A DNA stretch of 64,000 nucleotides, taken from positions 1,178,001-1,242,000 of the forward strand of contig NZ_CP046914.1 in assembly GCF_009789675.1 (NCBI RefSeq), given 5' to 3'. This DNA is from Paraburkholderia acidisoli. GTDB taxonomy: Bacteria; Pseudomonadota; Gammaproteobacteria; Burkholderiales; Burkholderiaceae. Positions 1 to 8,338 of this stretch are shown piece by piece. The notes beneath the pieces are model-generated. The model saw only the letters and a program-made list of their open reading frames with translations, did not search any database and was not told where the DNA came from. Position 1 is the stretch's first letter. Each line of letters begins with the position of its first letter. The position numbers and the translations under genes were made by a program.

Positions 1-455
1 GTCACGCTCGTGAAGGCGGTCATGCGGCCCACTTGCGCGGCGGTGACGCCCGCGCCGCCGTAGACGCGGCAGCGCACCGCACCGCCCGTCAGCGCGCCGA
101 AGCCCGTGACGTTGCCGAGTGCCGATCCGGCGATGGCGCCCGTCCACAGCGCGCCGCGCGAGACGCGCATGCCGAGGTAGCGCAGGCCGACGGCGTCGCG
201 GCCCGCGAGCGCGACGAAGCTGATGGCCGTGGCCGCGAGCGCGCCGCTCCATTGGGCGGGGGCGAGCAGCCAGAGTTGGTGAATGACCGATTTGTAGTTG
301 ACCGCGCGCGACAGGTGCTGGAACACGAGCAGCAGCAGTCCGCAGATGCCGATGGCTAACGCAGGCGCGACGCAGCGCTGCAAGGGCAAGGCGTCGGCGC
401 GACGGCGCAGCGCCGCGAGGGCGCGCGCTGCGCGCGAAGGGTGCGATTGAGACAT
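1..455 (-). CDS. mprF: MprF-like membrane protein, N-terminal part (cut by window edge)
   Basis: The reverse strand reads from an ATG at 455 to the window edge without a stop, about 151 residues. It starts with a basic cytoplasmic stretch, then hydrophobic segments, then the motif GNVTGFGALTGGAVRCRVYG. That motif is typical of the flippase half of lysylphosphatidylglycerol synthase/flippase (MprF, LPG_synthase_TM family). In the family, the N-terminal membrane domain translocates aminoacylated phosphatidylglycerol and a C-terminal domain makes it. Only the membrane half is visible, so whether the synthetase domain follows is unknown. No strong Shine-Dalgarno is seen before the ATG. The family call is fairly safe; the symbol is provisional. 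Confidence 0.72.
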   Translation of the reverse strand, partial: MSQSHPSRAARALAALRRRADALPLQRCVAPALAIGICGLLLLVFQHLSRAVNYKSVIHQLWLLAPAQWSGALAATAISFVALAGRDAVGLRYLGMRVSRGALWTGAIAGSALGNVTGFGALTGGAVRCRVYGGAGVTAAQVGRMTAFTSV

Positions 456-1031
456 GGATCTGGCCTGGTGACTCTGCGATGTCGCCGTTTCGCCAGCCTG
501 GATTCTCCCCGGCGGCGACAACGCGTTTTTTTCGCTACGTTCGTTCGGCAATCGGGCGGAACGTAATCGTTTGGTAAAGGACTTGTTAAAAAACGCACGG
601 TCCTACCTGCTGGTTGACGGCCGTATGCAATAAAGCTTGATACGGTTCAGCACTCATACGAATGAAGCCGCGAAAAAGCGGGAAAAATTGCCGAATTCAG
701 CGCTTTCACGCGTGGTCGATCCATGACGTTAGCTAATTTCTTTTCGACGATTTAATCGACCGGGCGTGCGAAATGATGATGCGTGCATTACGCGACAATT
801 AAGGGAAGCGCTAACTCATGCGGGCGCCGCAAGCCTTGCTGGGCGGGGGATTCCGCCAGCGGCAACGGGCATTGTTCCAGCTGTCGCGTGAATGCCCCAT
901 TGCGGATCGGCCCTTATTTGAAACACGATTGTCACTATTCCGAGACAGCCGATTTAATTCTTTTACAACGCCCGATCGGAGGTTTAGTCTCCTTGGAGTC
1001 AAGAGTTGTTTTACTGCGCCAGGAGAACGAC
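456..1031. other. intergenic region upstream of porin, no gene seen
   Basis: This 576-base gap separates the divergent mprF-like gene and the porin. Open frames that run into the porin from 783 lack a ribosome-binding site and a signal peptide at their start, so they are taken as spurious 5' extensions. The stretch at about 590-780 is AT-richer than its surroundings and probably carries the divergent promoters. I cannot assign -35/-10 boxes with confidence. Confidence 0.5.
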
Positions 1032-2195
1032 GTGAAAAGACTCGCCTTGACTTCCTTCTCGCTCGCCGCGCTCGGGGTAGCCGGCGCGGCCCATGCCCAG
1101 ACCAGCGTGACGCTGTACGGCACCATCGACACGTCCATCACCTATGTGAATCACGCCTCGGGCGGCAGCAATCTCTGGACGCTCGGCAATTCGAGCTATG
1201 GCAATCTCTCGGGTTCGCGATGGGGCGTGAAGGGCGCCGAAGATCTGGGCGGCGGTCTCAAGGCGATCTTCCAGCTGGAAAACGGTTTCAATCCGTCGAA
1301 TGGCGCGCTGGCGCAGGGCGGACGGTTGTTCGGCCGCCAGGCGTACGTCGGCTTGACCGCCGAACAATACGGTTCGCTCACGCTGGGGCGCCAGTACGAT
1401 CCGCTCATCGACCTCGTGCAGGGCATCACCGCCGACAACTATTTCGGCTCGGTCTTCGCGACGGCTGGCGACGTCGACAATTACGACAACAGTTTTCGCG
1501 TGAACAACGCGGTCAAGTACACCACGTCGAACTGGAACGGTCTGCAGGCCTCGGCAATGTACTCGTTCGGCGGCATCGCGGGCTCGACCGGTTCCGAGCA
1601 GTCGTACTCGGCGGCCGTCGCCTACACCAGCGGACCGTTCGCGCTCGCGGGCGGCTACTTCTACGCGGCGAACAGCCAGGCGCTGGGCGCGCTGCGCACC
1701 GACGGCTGGGCGAGCACCTCGGACGGCACCTTCGACGGCCCGGTCAACAGCGGCTATGCCTCGGCGCATTCGCTGTCAATCGCGCGCGCGGCGGCGCAGT
1801 ATCAGCTTGGCCAATTCACGTTCGGGCTCGGCTACAGCAACGCGCAGTACGCCCCCGACGCCAGCTCCGTGTTCCGCGACACGCAGCGCTACAACACCGG
1901 CCAGGGCTTCATGAACTACCAGCTGAGCCCGGCGCTGCTGCTCGGACTCGGCTACAGCTACACGCATGCGAACGGCGACACTTCCGCGAACTACCATCAG
2001 GTGTCGATCGGCGCGGACTACAACCTCTCGAAGCGCACCGATCTCTACATGACCGCCGGCTGGCAGCACGCGAGCGGCGAGACCGGCGACGGCGCGGGCG
2101 GCGCGATGCCGGCCGAAGCGTCGATCGGCTCGTACGGCTACTCGGGCACGTCGAACCAGACGATGGTGAATCTCGGGCTGCGGCACAAGTTCTGA
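1032..2195 (+). CDS. Gram-negative porin, Burkholderia type
   Basis: Trimeric outer-membrane general porin of 387 residues. A GTG start at 1032 is chosen because AGGAG lies just before it (1021-1025) and translation then opens with a clean signal peptide ending AHA before QTSVTLYG. The mature N-terminus SVTLYGTIDT, the GSRWGVKGAEDLGGGLKA motif and the terminal phenylalanine (LGLRHKF) are hallmarks of the Burkholderiales porin family (Gram-neg_porins). It is monocistronic, with a long leader and a strong terminator downstream. Solute specificity cannot be read from sequence. A related porin is encoded at 36032-37195. Confidence 0.95.
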   Translation: MKRLALTSFSLAALGVAGAAHAQTSVTLYGTIDTSITYVNHASGGSNLWTLGNSSYGNLSGSRWGVKGAEDLGGGLKAIFQLENGFNPSNGALAQGGRLFGRQAYVGLTAEQYGSLTLGRQYDPLIDLVQGITADNYFGSVFATAGDVDNYDNSFRVNNAVKYTTSNWNGLQASAMYSFGGIAGSTGSEQSYSAAVAYTSGPFALAGGYFYAANSQALGALRTDGWASTSDGTFDGPVNSGYASAHSLSIARAAAQYQLGQFTFGLGYSNAQYAPDASSVFRDTQRYNTGQGFMNYQLSPALLLGLGYSYTHANGDTSANYHQVSIGADYNLSKRTDLYMTAGWQHASGETGDGAGGAMPAEASIGSYGYSGTSNQTMVNLGLRHKF

Positions 2196-2233
2196 GCGCG
2201 CGCCGGGTCTGGCGCGTTGCAGTATCGCGATGA

Positions 2234-2280
2234 AAAACGCCGGATGGCTCGCCGTTGCAAGCGGGCCCATCCGGCGTTTT
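2234..2280 (+). terminator. rho-independent terminator after porin
   Basis: A 14-bp perfect inverted repeat (AAAACGCCGGATGG, 2234-2247, with its complement at 2267-2280) encloses a 19-nt loop and ends in TTTT. It lies 38 bases after the porin stop. Because A and T runs flank both arms it could also stop the convergent gene from the right. Confidence 0.8.
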
Positions 2281-2330
2281 CTATTGCGCCGATGTCGATA
2301 CCGCTATCGACATCGCGTGCCCGCGCCGCT

Positions 2331-2774
2331 TCACGCTTCCTGCGAGCTTCGCAGTGCCAGCTTCGCGACGCGCACGGCCACGCGCTCGCCCCATCGACGC
2401 AACTTCGCAAACGGCGGCTGCCAGGCGGTCGTGATCGTCACGCGCGCCGGCGTCGCGGCTTCCGTGCTCAGCCAGATGCGCTCGTTGCGTTCGAGCCGCA
2501 GCGTGTCGCCGGGACGCAGCCAATGGTCGTAGGGCGAACGCGCACGCGTGATCCAGACGATGGCGCCATGCACGCGCACGGCGGCGGGCGCCTTGACGCG
2601 CAACGTGAGCGTGCGCATGGGCGGCACGGCGAAATGCACCGATTGCGCGGGCAAAGGGTGATCGAAGCGATCGCTTTCGAGGCTCGGGCGCGCGGGCGGC
2701 GCGCGATCGAAGCCGGTCGCGGGCGCGGCGCGACAAGACTCGGGCTGAGGGGAAGCTTGTGAGGCGTCATCCAT
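2331..2774 (-). CDS. DUF2917 domain protein
   Basis: Small protein of 147 residues. The start at 2774 is preferred because GGAG precedes it at 7-nt spacing; an in-frame ATG at 2786 is an alternative. The N-terminal third is Pro/Ala-rich and probably disordered. The remainder carries the pattern of DUF2917 (ITRARSPYDHWLRPGDTLRL, then ERIWLSTE). Members are small cupin-like beta proteins of unknown function, common in Burkholderia. It has no signal peptide, so it is probably cytoplasmic. It converges on the porin and appears to be transcribed alone. Confidence 0.7.
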   Translation of the reverse strand: MDDASQASPQPESCRAAPATGFDRAPPARPSLESDRFDHPLPAQSVHFAVPPMRTLTLRVKAPAAVRVHGAIVWITRARSPYDHWLRPGDTLRLERNERIWLSTEAATPARVTITTAWQPPFAKLRRWGERVAVRVAKLALRSSQEA

Positions 2775-3241
2775 CGTTTTCTCCATGATAGGAGCCGACG
2801 AACGGAGCGCTGCCACCCAAAAAACACAAAGCCCCGCGATGCCGGCGGGGCTGTGGTTTGCGTGACGACAGACTGCTAACGGCTAGTACGCACACCATCC
2901 CCGTGGATAACCCATGTGGTTATGCCACGTATGTTTTGTCGTGTTGACGACGACGGGGAGGGTGGAGGCGGTGTGCATGTTGTCGAGTGTGCGGGCAGCG
3001 CGCGGGCGCTGTCAATCGAAGCGGCGAGAAAATCGCATCGACGGAAACGGTCGGTGGATTGGTGATATCGCCATGTTTCGTTCGCTGAAGCGTCAGACGG
3101 AACGCCGCGCGCTTGCCGACAACCCCCGTTTCTATCTAGCATTGATTGTTTTCAGGCAAACCGGCTCGCGCTTTCCATATATTGGGAAACTGACGGGATC
3201 CAATGCGATCGTGGCGTGGAGTGTTGTAGAGAAACGACTGC
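2775..3241. other. intergenic region with a small hairpin, no gene seen
   Basis: The gap between the DUF2917 gene and the GntR unit holds an 8-bp hairpin (AGCCCCGC at 2830-2837, complement at 2845-2852) flanked by A-rich sequence. Its role is unclear. Open frames on both strands here lack ribosome-binding sites and resemble no family I know. Confidence 0.4.
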
Positions 3242-3259
3242 TTGTGATATATCACATAC
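3242..3259. promoter_or_regulatory. palindromic operator, copy 1 (candidate GntR site)
   Basis: The sequence TTGTGATATATCACATAC contains the perfect 14-bp palindrome TGTGATATATCACA (3243-3256). The identical 18 bases recur at 4840-4857 upstream of frc. FadR-subfamily GntR regulators bind short palindromes of this size, and one is encoded at 3533. Binding by that regulator is inference; the identity of the two sites is seen directly. Confidence 0.6.
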
Positions 3260-3291
3260 AGAATATTGCTTTTTGTGGCGACGCAGCATAG

Positions 3292-3316
3292 GATTGAGTC
3301 ATTCGATGACTCAATC
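3292..3316 (+). promoter_or_regulatory. perfect hairpin in the leader of the small ORF and GntR gene
   Basis: GATTGAGTCAT (3292-3302) and its exact complement ATGACTCAATC (3306-3316) enclose a 3-nt gap. There is no U-run after it, so it is not a terminator. It ends 14 bases before the ATG at 3331 and just before the ribosome-binding site. It could be an RNA leader hairpin or a second dyad operator. Confidence 0.5.
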
Positions 3317-3330
3317 ATGCGGAGCTTCAA

Positions 3331-3552
3331 ATGGATTTCGTTTCTCTCGCACTCTTCGGGGCAGCTGTCGTGGGTTTGGGCGCTGCCGCCACCGCCATCA
3401 TCGCCAGGTGGCTGCCGCTTCAGGCGATTGAAGCGGCGCAGCACGGCCGGTTTGTCGGGTTGGGCGAAGCGCCGCGCTTGCGGCCGGCGTATCGCGCGCA
3501 ATTCGGTCCGCAGGTCGGAAAAGAGGCAATGAATGTCGTCAGAACACACTGA
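3331..3552 (+). CDS. possible small membrane protein upstream of GntR gene
   Basis: A 73-codon frame starts at an ATG with GGAG eight bases upstream and overlaps the start of the GntR gene by 20 bases in another frame. Residues 4-30 (VSLALFGAAVVGLGAAATAII) form one plausible transmembrane helix, followed by a basic, soluble tail. I recognise no family. The good ribosome-binding site and overlap suggest translational coupling to the regulator; short length and no known homology keep this uncertain. It could be a leader ORF only. Confidence 0.4.
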   Translation: MDFVSLALFGAAVVGLGAAATAIIARWLPLQAIEAAQHGRFVGLGEAPRLRPAYRAQFGPQVGKEAMNVVRTH

Positions 3553-4261
3553 AGCAGTCGCCACACGGGAAGCCGCGCCGCTCAAGCTGGCGCTGCAACC
3601 CATCAACGCCACGCTGAGCTTGCGCGATCAGGCTTATGCGATGTTGCGTCAGGCTATCGCCGACGCCGACATCTATCAGTCGCGCGAGGAAATTCGCCTG
3701 GACGAGCGCGTGCTCAGCGAGTCGCTGGGCGTGAGTCGCACGCCGGTGCGCGAGGCGATGACGCTGCTCGAACAGGAAGGCTTCCTGCGCATGGTGCCGC
3801 GCCGCGGCATCTATATCGTGCGCAAGAACAAGCGCGAGATCGTCGAGATGATCCAGATGTGGGCCGCGCTCGAAAGCATGGCCGCGCGCCTCGCGACGAT
3901 CCACGCAACGGACGACGAAATCGCGCGTCTGCGCCACATGTTCGACGATTTCCGCGACAGCACGCCGGCCGAGCATATTGCCGAATACTCGGACGCCAAC
4001 ATCGCGTTCCATCAGGCGATCGTCGAGCTGTCGAAGTCGCAGATCATCCTGGACACCATCAAGAACATCTTCGTGCACGTGCGAGCCATTCGCCGCATGA
4101 CGATTTCGCAGAGCGATCGCGCCTCGCGTTCGATCGTCGATCATCTGCGCATCATCGAGGCGCTGGAACAGCGCGACACCGAGCTGGCGGAGCGGCTGGT
4201 GCGCCAGCATTCGCTCGATCTGGCCGTGTTCGTCGAGAAGAACTGCGATTTTCTCGACTGA
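3533..4261 (+). CDS. GntR-family regulator, FadR/FCD subfamily
   Basis: Cytoplasmic DNA-binding repressor or activator of 242 residues. Residues about 25-95 form the winged helix (SLRDQAYAMLRQAIADADIY, then LSESLGVSRTPVREAMTLLE and a GIYIV wing). The C-terminal half is the all-helical FCD ligand domain with His residues (AFHQAI, VDHLRII) that in this family bind a metal and a carboxylate effector. It sits upstream of formyl-CoA transferase, and an identical palindrome precedes both. The simplest reading is a regulator of the oxalate/organic-acid genes that also controls itself. The effector is not known. Confidence 0.88.
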   Translation: MSSEHTEAVATREAAPLKLALQPINATLSLRDQAYAMLRQAIADADIYQSREEIRLDERVLSESLGVSRTPVREAMTLLEQEGFLRMVPRRGIYIVRKNKREIVEMIQMWAALESMAARLATIHATDDEIARLRHMFDDFRDSTPAEHIAEYSDANIAFHQAIVELSKSQIILDTIKNIFVHVRAIRRMTISQSDRASRSIVDHLRIIEALEQRDTELAERLVRQHSLDLAVFVEKNCDFLD

Positions 4262-4417
4262 CGAGCGTGTGAGCGTGACGTTGCGAACGTCCGCGCGTTA
4301 AGCGTTGAAGTTGGGAATAGCGTGGCGAGGGCATTGGCGGCAGGGCGGGCATTGCATGGCAATCGTCCGAGAAAACGGGCTCGGCGACGGAGTCAGCGCT
4401 ACGTTCGAATGCGAAGA

Positions 4418-4444
4418 CGGGAGACCGATGAGGTCTCCCGTTTT
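4418..4444 (+). terminator. rho-independent terminator
   Basis: Nine-bp perfect stem CGGGAGACC / GGTCTCCCG with loop GATGA and a TTTT tail (4418-4444), about 155 bases after the GntR stop. It separates the regulator unit from the frc unit. Confidence 0.75.
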
Positions 4445-4470
4445 GCGTTTACGGCGTCATCATTGGCGGT

Positions 4471-4524
4471 GGCTTCGGTGGCTTCGGTGGCTTCGGTGGC
4501 TTCGGTGGCTTCGGTGGCTTCGGC
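4471..4524. repeat. 9-bp tandem repeat, six copies
   Basis: GGCTTCGGT is repeated five times without error (4471-4515), followed by one copy with a single change (4516-4524). It lies in the non-coding gap between the terminator and the second palindrome. It is not inside a credible gene; frames that cross it give Gly-Phe or Thr-Glu-Ala repeats on the two strands but lack start signals. Confidence 0.9.
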
Positions 4525-4839
4525 GGCCTCGTTGGTCCCCCGATCGCCCCAACGACGTCGACCACCGTCGTGCCAAGGCGCGTTTCCGCCTAAGCCCGCT
4601 GGCGCCCCAAAAACTTTATGCGCATCAATTTCCGTCAGAGAAATCGCGTTCCCACCTCTCGCCGACTCCAAACCGGCAATCTTTCACACCACATCTGGCA
4701 TATCAGCGGGTCAAAGCGCTCGGTGTTTTCCCTCGTGTGCGTCGCGTCAAAACATTCCAGTGCGCCGCAAACCTATACGCAATAAGCCGCGCCCCCGATT
4801 TTTACGCCGCAATCGATGGGCAAATCCCCTCTTGCCTCG
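4525..4839. other. intergenic region upstream of frc, no gene seen
   Basis: The 315 bases between the tandem repeat and the palindrome contain no supported gene. Codon use in the overlapping open frames is unlike the neighbours and no ribosome-binding site is present. It presumably contains upstream promoter elements of frc. Confidence 0.4.
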
Positions 4840-4857
4840 TTGTGATATATCACATAC
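4840..4857. promoter_or_regulatory. palindromic operator, copy 2, upstream of frc
   Basis: An 18-base exact copy of the site at 3242-3259, including the 14-bp palindrome TGTGATATATCACA (4841-4854). It lies 112 bases before the frc start. The pair probably makes frc and the GntR gene one regulon. Confidence 0.6.
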
Positions 4858-4968
4858 CGTATTGCTCAAGGACGCAGATCCCGCGCTATCGCGCGACAGC
4901 CGCTGCCCACGCAACCCCACCGATTTTCGAAAACTCGCCCGGCCACGATTTAGATAAGGAGACATGAC

Positions 4969-6216
4969 ATGGGCAAGGCATTGAATGGCGTGCGCATCCT
5001 CGACTTCACGCATGTGCAGTCGGGACCCACCTGCACGCAGTTGCTCGCCTGGTTCGGCGCGGATGTGATCAAGGTCGAACGTGTAGGCGGTGGCGACATC
5101 ACGCGCGAGCAACTGCGCGATCTGCCCGACGCGGACAGCCTGTACTTCACGATGCTCAACGGCAACAAGCGCTCGCTGACGCTCGACACGAAGAACGCCG
5201 AAGGCAAGCGCGTGCTCGAGCGCATGATTCGCGATTGCGACGTGCTCGTGGAGAACTTCGCGCCCGGCGCGCTCGAACGCATGGGTTTCAGCTGGGAGCA
5301 TATCCAGTCGCTCAATCCGCGCATGATCGTCGCTTCGGTGAAGGGCTTCGGCCCCGGCCCGTACGAGGACTGCAAGGTCTACGAGAACGTTGCGCAATGC
5401 GTGGGCGGCGCGGCTTCGACCACGGGTTTCGACGACGGCCCGCCCGTCGTTTCCGGCGCGCAGATCGGCGACAGCGGCACGGGTCTGCATCTCGCGCTCG
5501 GCATTGTCACGGCGCTGTATCAGCGCACGCACACGGGGCGCGGCCAGAAGGTGCTCGCGGCCATGCAGGACGGCGTGCTCAATCTTTGTCGCGTGAAGCT
5601 GCGCGATCAGCAACGTCTCGATCGCACCGGCGTCATGAAGGAGTATCCGCAATTCCCGAACGATGGCTTCGGCGAGGCCGTGCCGCGCGCGGGCAACGCC
5701 TCGGGCGGCGGTCAGCCCGGCTGGATCCTCAAGTGCAAGGGCTGGGAGACGGACCCGAACGCGTACATCTATTTCATCGCGCAGGCGCCGGTGTGGGACC
5801 GCATCTGCAAGCTGATCGGCCGCGAGGAGTGGATCGAACACGCCGATTACGCCACGCCGAACGCACGTCTGCCGCGGCTCAAGGAGATCTTTGCCGAGAT
5901 CGAGCACTGGACCATGCATCGCACGAAATTCGAGGCGATGGCCGTGCTCAATCGCTACGACATTCCGTGCGGCCCGATTCTCTCGATGAAGGAAATCGCC
6001 GGCGACGAGTCGCTGCGCGCGAGCGGCACGATTGTCGAAGTCGAGCATCCGGTGCGCGGCTCGTATCTCACCGTCGGTAATCCGATCAAGCTTTCGGACA
6101 GCCCGACCGATGTCACGCGCTCGCCGCTGCTCGGCGAGCACACCGACGAAGTGCTCGCCGAATTCGGCTACACGCACGACGAAATCGTCGCGTTGCATTC
6201 GGCAGGCGCGGTGTGA
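4969..6216 (+). CDS. frc: formyl-CoA:oxalate CoA-transferase (class III CoA-transferase)
   Basis: Cytoplasmic class III (CaiB/BaiF) CoA-transferase of 415 residues, the usual Frc length. AAGGAG precedes the ATG. Frc moves CoA from formyl-CoA to oxalate. Seen here are the N-terminal [32 protein letters not shown], the catalytic aspartate D168 in [10 protein letters not shown], and the Gly-rich loop [10 protein letters not shown] that closes the Frc active site. An OxlT-type antiporter is encoded 3.4 kb downstream, supporting oxalate use. Oxalyl-CoA decarboxylase (oxc), its usual partner, is not in the window. A related CoA-transferase specificity cannot be fully excluded. Confidence 0.88.
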   Translation: MGKALNGVRILDFTHVQSGPTCTQLLAWFGADVIKVERVGGGDITREQLRDLPDADSLYFTMLNGNKRSLTLDTKNAEGKRVLERMIRDCDVLVENFAPGALERMGFSWEHIQSLNPRMIVASVKGFGPGPYEDCKVYENVAQCVGGAASTTGFDDGPPVVSGAQIGDSGTGLHLALGIVTALYQRTHTGRGQKVLAAMQDGVLNLCRVKLRDQQRLDRTGVMKEYPQFPNDGFGEAVPRAGNASGGGQPGWILKCKGWETDPNAYIYFIAQAPVWDRICKLIGREEWIEHADYATPNARLPRLKEIFAEIEHWTMHRTKFEAMAVLNRYDIPCGPILSMKEIAGDESLRASGTIVEVEHPVRGSYLTVGNPIKLSDSPTDVTRSPLLGEHTDEVLAEFGYTHDEIVALHSAGAV

Positions 6217-6359
6217 GCGGCGCGTATTCGTTTCGCCGGGGCATTGGCAACGAAGCGACAACACGGCAACGAAGCGCGCGATACGCGACGGAAAACTAAC
6301 GAATCACGAGGCCGCGAGAGCGCGAACCTACGCGCCGCGCGGCAACGAAGGAGCGAAAC

Positions 6360-7175
6360 ATGGAGACGTGGATGCGTTTGATGGCGAGCGACGGCAGCAT
6401 CGTGTTCGGTCGCGTCGAGAGTGGCTATCTGCACGAGTACGAAGGACTCGATCAACCAATACCGACCGGCGCGGTGCTCTCGCTGCGTGCGCTCACGCCG
6501 CTCGCGCCGTGCGCGCCCGGCAAGGTCGTTGCGCTCTGGAACAACTTTCACGCGCTGGCCGCGAAGCTCGAAAAGCCCGTGCCCGAGCATCCGCTCTTTC
6601 TCATCAAGCCGGCGGCTTCGGTGATCGGTTCGTCGGAGCCGATCCGGCGTCCTGCTCACTATGCGGGAAAGATCGTGTTCGAAGGCGAGCTGGGCATCGT
6701 GATCGGCAAGCGTTGCCGCGACGCGAGTCTCGAAGAAGCCGAGGCCGCGATCTTCGGCTACACCATCGTCAACGACGTCACGGCGGCCGGTCTCATCACC
6801 GAGAATCCGCACTTCCCGCAATGGTGCCGCGCCAAAGGGTTCGATACGTTCTGTTGTCTCGGCCCGGCGATCGTGTCGGGTTTCGAGTGGGAGCATGCGC
6901 GCGTCGTGACGCGGCTCGACGGCGTGGAGCGGCAGAATTATCCGCTCGACGACATGGTCTTCACGCCCGCGCAGCAGGTGAGCCTGATTTCGCAGGATCT
7001 CACGCTCGAACCCGGCGACGTGATCGCGTGCGGTACATCGCTGGGCGTGGGCTCGATCGGCAATGGCGCGACCGTCGACGTAACGATCCAGGGCATCGGC
7101 ACGCTCATCAACACGTTGGCCGCCGCGCGCGAAGAACGTGCGTCGATGGCGGCGGAAGAAAGCGCCAACGGCTAG
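6360..7175 (+). CDS. fumarylacetoacetate hydrolase (FAH) family protein
   Basis: Cytoplasmic protein of 271 residues with a clear ribosome-binding site (GAAGGAG). The FAH C-terminal fold is shown by GKVVALWNNF, PLFLIKPAASVIG, the metal-binding FEGELGIVIG and GYTIVNDVTA, and GDVIACGTSLGVG near the end. The family hydrolyses C-C bonds of beta-diketo acids, decarboxylates oxaloacetate or acts as acylpyruvase, using Mg at the E-x-E...D cluster. It follows frc in the same orientation with 143 bases between, probably in one operon. The substrate is not decided by sequence; an oxalate-related acid such as oxaloacetate would fit but is conjecture. Confidence 0.85.
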   Translation: METWMRLMASDGSIVFGRVESGYLHEYEGLDQPIPTGAVLSLRALTPLAPCAPGKVVALWNNFHALAAKLEKPVPEHPLFLIKPAASVIGSSEPIRRPAHYAGKIVFEGELGIVIGKRCRDASLEEAEAAIFGYTIVNDVTAAGLITENPHFPQWCRAKGFDTFCCLGPAIVSGFEWEHARVVTRLDGVERQNYPLDDMVFTPAQQVSLISQDLTLEPGDVIACGTSLGVGSIGNGATVDVTIQGIGTLINTLAAAREERASMAAEESANG

Positions 7176-7291
7176 CGGCGCGAGTGCGTCGTCACGCAGT
7201 CAGAAGGTGGTGAGCCTGAAGTCGAGCGGATAAAAACGCAAACCGCGCGCGAAGGCCGTCGGCAACGACGCGTCGCGCACGAGGAGGAGAG

Positions 7292-8269
7292 ATGCCGGAG
7301 CAACTGGCTGTCGACCTGGCGTGGCTGGGCGGCGGCGCGACCTTCGCATGGCTGATCTGTGCATTTGCACAATTAGCGGCGTGCGCGCCGTTGCCCTGGG
7401 CCCGTGCGCGGATCGCGCCACGCTGCGCGAGTGCCGCCGACGAGCGTGACGCATCGCGCAGGCGGCGCCTCGTTCTCGCCCTGTTCTTCGCGTTGCTGTT
7501 GACGGCGCCCCCCGGCGTGATCGCGGGGTGCAGCGCGCATGCGATCCAGGCGTCGATTGCGGTGGAAGCGGGCGCGATGGCGGGGTTGATCTACGCGAGC
7601 CGATTCGATTTCACCCGGCGCGTGCGCGCCGTCGCGCGCTGCGCCGGTGCGTTGAGTAGCAGCGTGATCGCGGGCGCGTTCGTGCTGTTCTTTCTACGCC
7701 CGGAGCTCGCCGCGGGCGCGCGCGTCGCGCTCTTCGCCGCCGTGGCCTCGAGCGCGGTGCTCGCTGGCGGCGCATTCGGCGTGTTCGCCGGGTCAAGGCG
7801 AATACCGCATCGGGGCGCGCGCATCGCTTTCCATCGCGGCGACGCGGCGATGTATGGCATTGCACTCTCGCTCGGCATTGCGCTTGGATGCGCGTTCGTG
7901 AGCGCGCAGGCGCGGCCGGAATTCGGTGTGTCGGTGTTGATTGGCGCAAGCGTATTGGGCGCGGCACTCGGCGCGCGATTGATGAGCGGCACGCACCATT
8001 CGCGCCGCTTGCGATTGCGGATGAAAGCGAAGCCGCTGCAGGAACGTTGGCGCACCGCCTTTCAGGCGAGTTTTGCCGATGTGTCCGACGAATGGCTCGT
8101 CGCGGCGTGCGGCGGCGGGACGTTCGCGCCCGCATGGCTCCCCGATATCGACGATTCGAATGGCGGCGCGCGGCGCGCGCATCTCCATACGGCTCAGGAA
8201 ACGCCCCGCCGGCGACGCCGTAGCAGCAGCCGTCGCGGCGCACCGCGTCAGCGCCAGGCGCCGGATTGA
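7292..8269 (+). CDS. hypothetical multi-pass membrane protein
   Basis: A frame of 325 residues starts at an ATG after the strong site GAGGAGGAGAG. It contains about six or seven hydrophobic segments (residues 10-30, 60-80, 85-105, 120-140, 148-165, 190-210 and 218-235), each followed by Arg-rich loops. The last 90 residues are soluble, with a very basic Arg/Ser tail. I do not recognise the family. It lies 116 bases after the FAH-family gene and may be the last gene of the frc operon, before convergent transcription from a LysR gene. Function unknown. Confidence 0.65.
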   Translation: MPEQLAVDLAWLGGGATFAWLICAFAQLAACAPLPWARARIAPRCASAADERDASRRRRLVLALFFALLLTAPPGVIAGCSAHAIQASIAVEAGAMAGLIYASRFDFTRRVRAVARCAGALSSSVIAGAFVLFFLRPELAAGARVALFAAVASSAVLAGGAFGVFAGSRRIPHRGARIAFHRGDAAMYGIALSLGIALGCAFVSAQARPEFGVSVLIGASVLGAALGARLMSGTHHSRRLRLRMKAKPLQERWRTAFQASFADVSDEWLVAACGGGTFAPAWLPDIDDSNGGARRAHLHTAQETPRRRRRSSSRRGAPRQRQAPD

Positions 8270-8338
8270 GCGGCTTTCGCGGCCGCTCGCCGCCAATGAT
8301 CAGGCATCCTGAATTGATACGCTACCTTACATAACGAT

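Noticed and set aside
783-1031. N-terminal extension of the porin from 783
   Set aside because: The extension has no Shine-Dalgarno and would bury the clear signal peptide that begins at the GTG at 1032.
818-2233. Arg-rich 471-codon frame overlapping the first porin
   Set aside because: It is the +1 shadow of the porin. It has no ribosome-binding site and its composition is that of a GC-rich off-frame reading.
2876-3612. Frames on both strands between the DUF2917 and GntR genes
   Set aside because: None has a ribosome-binding site, and several overlap the operator, the hairpin and the GntR gene in other frames.
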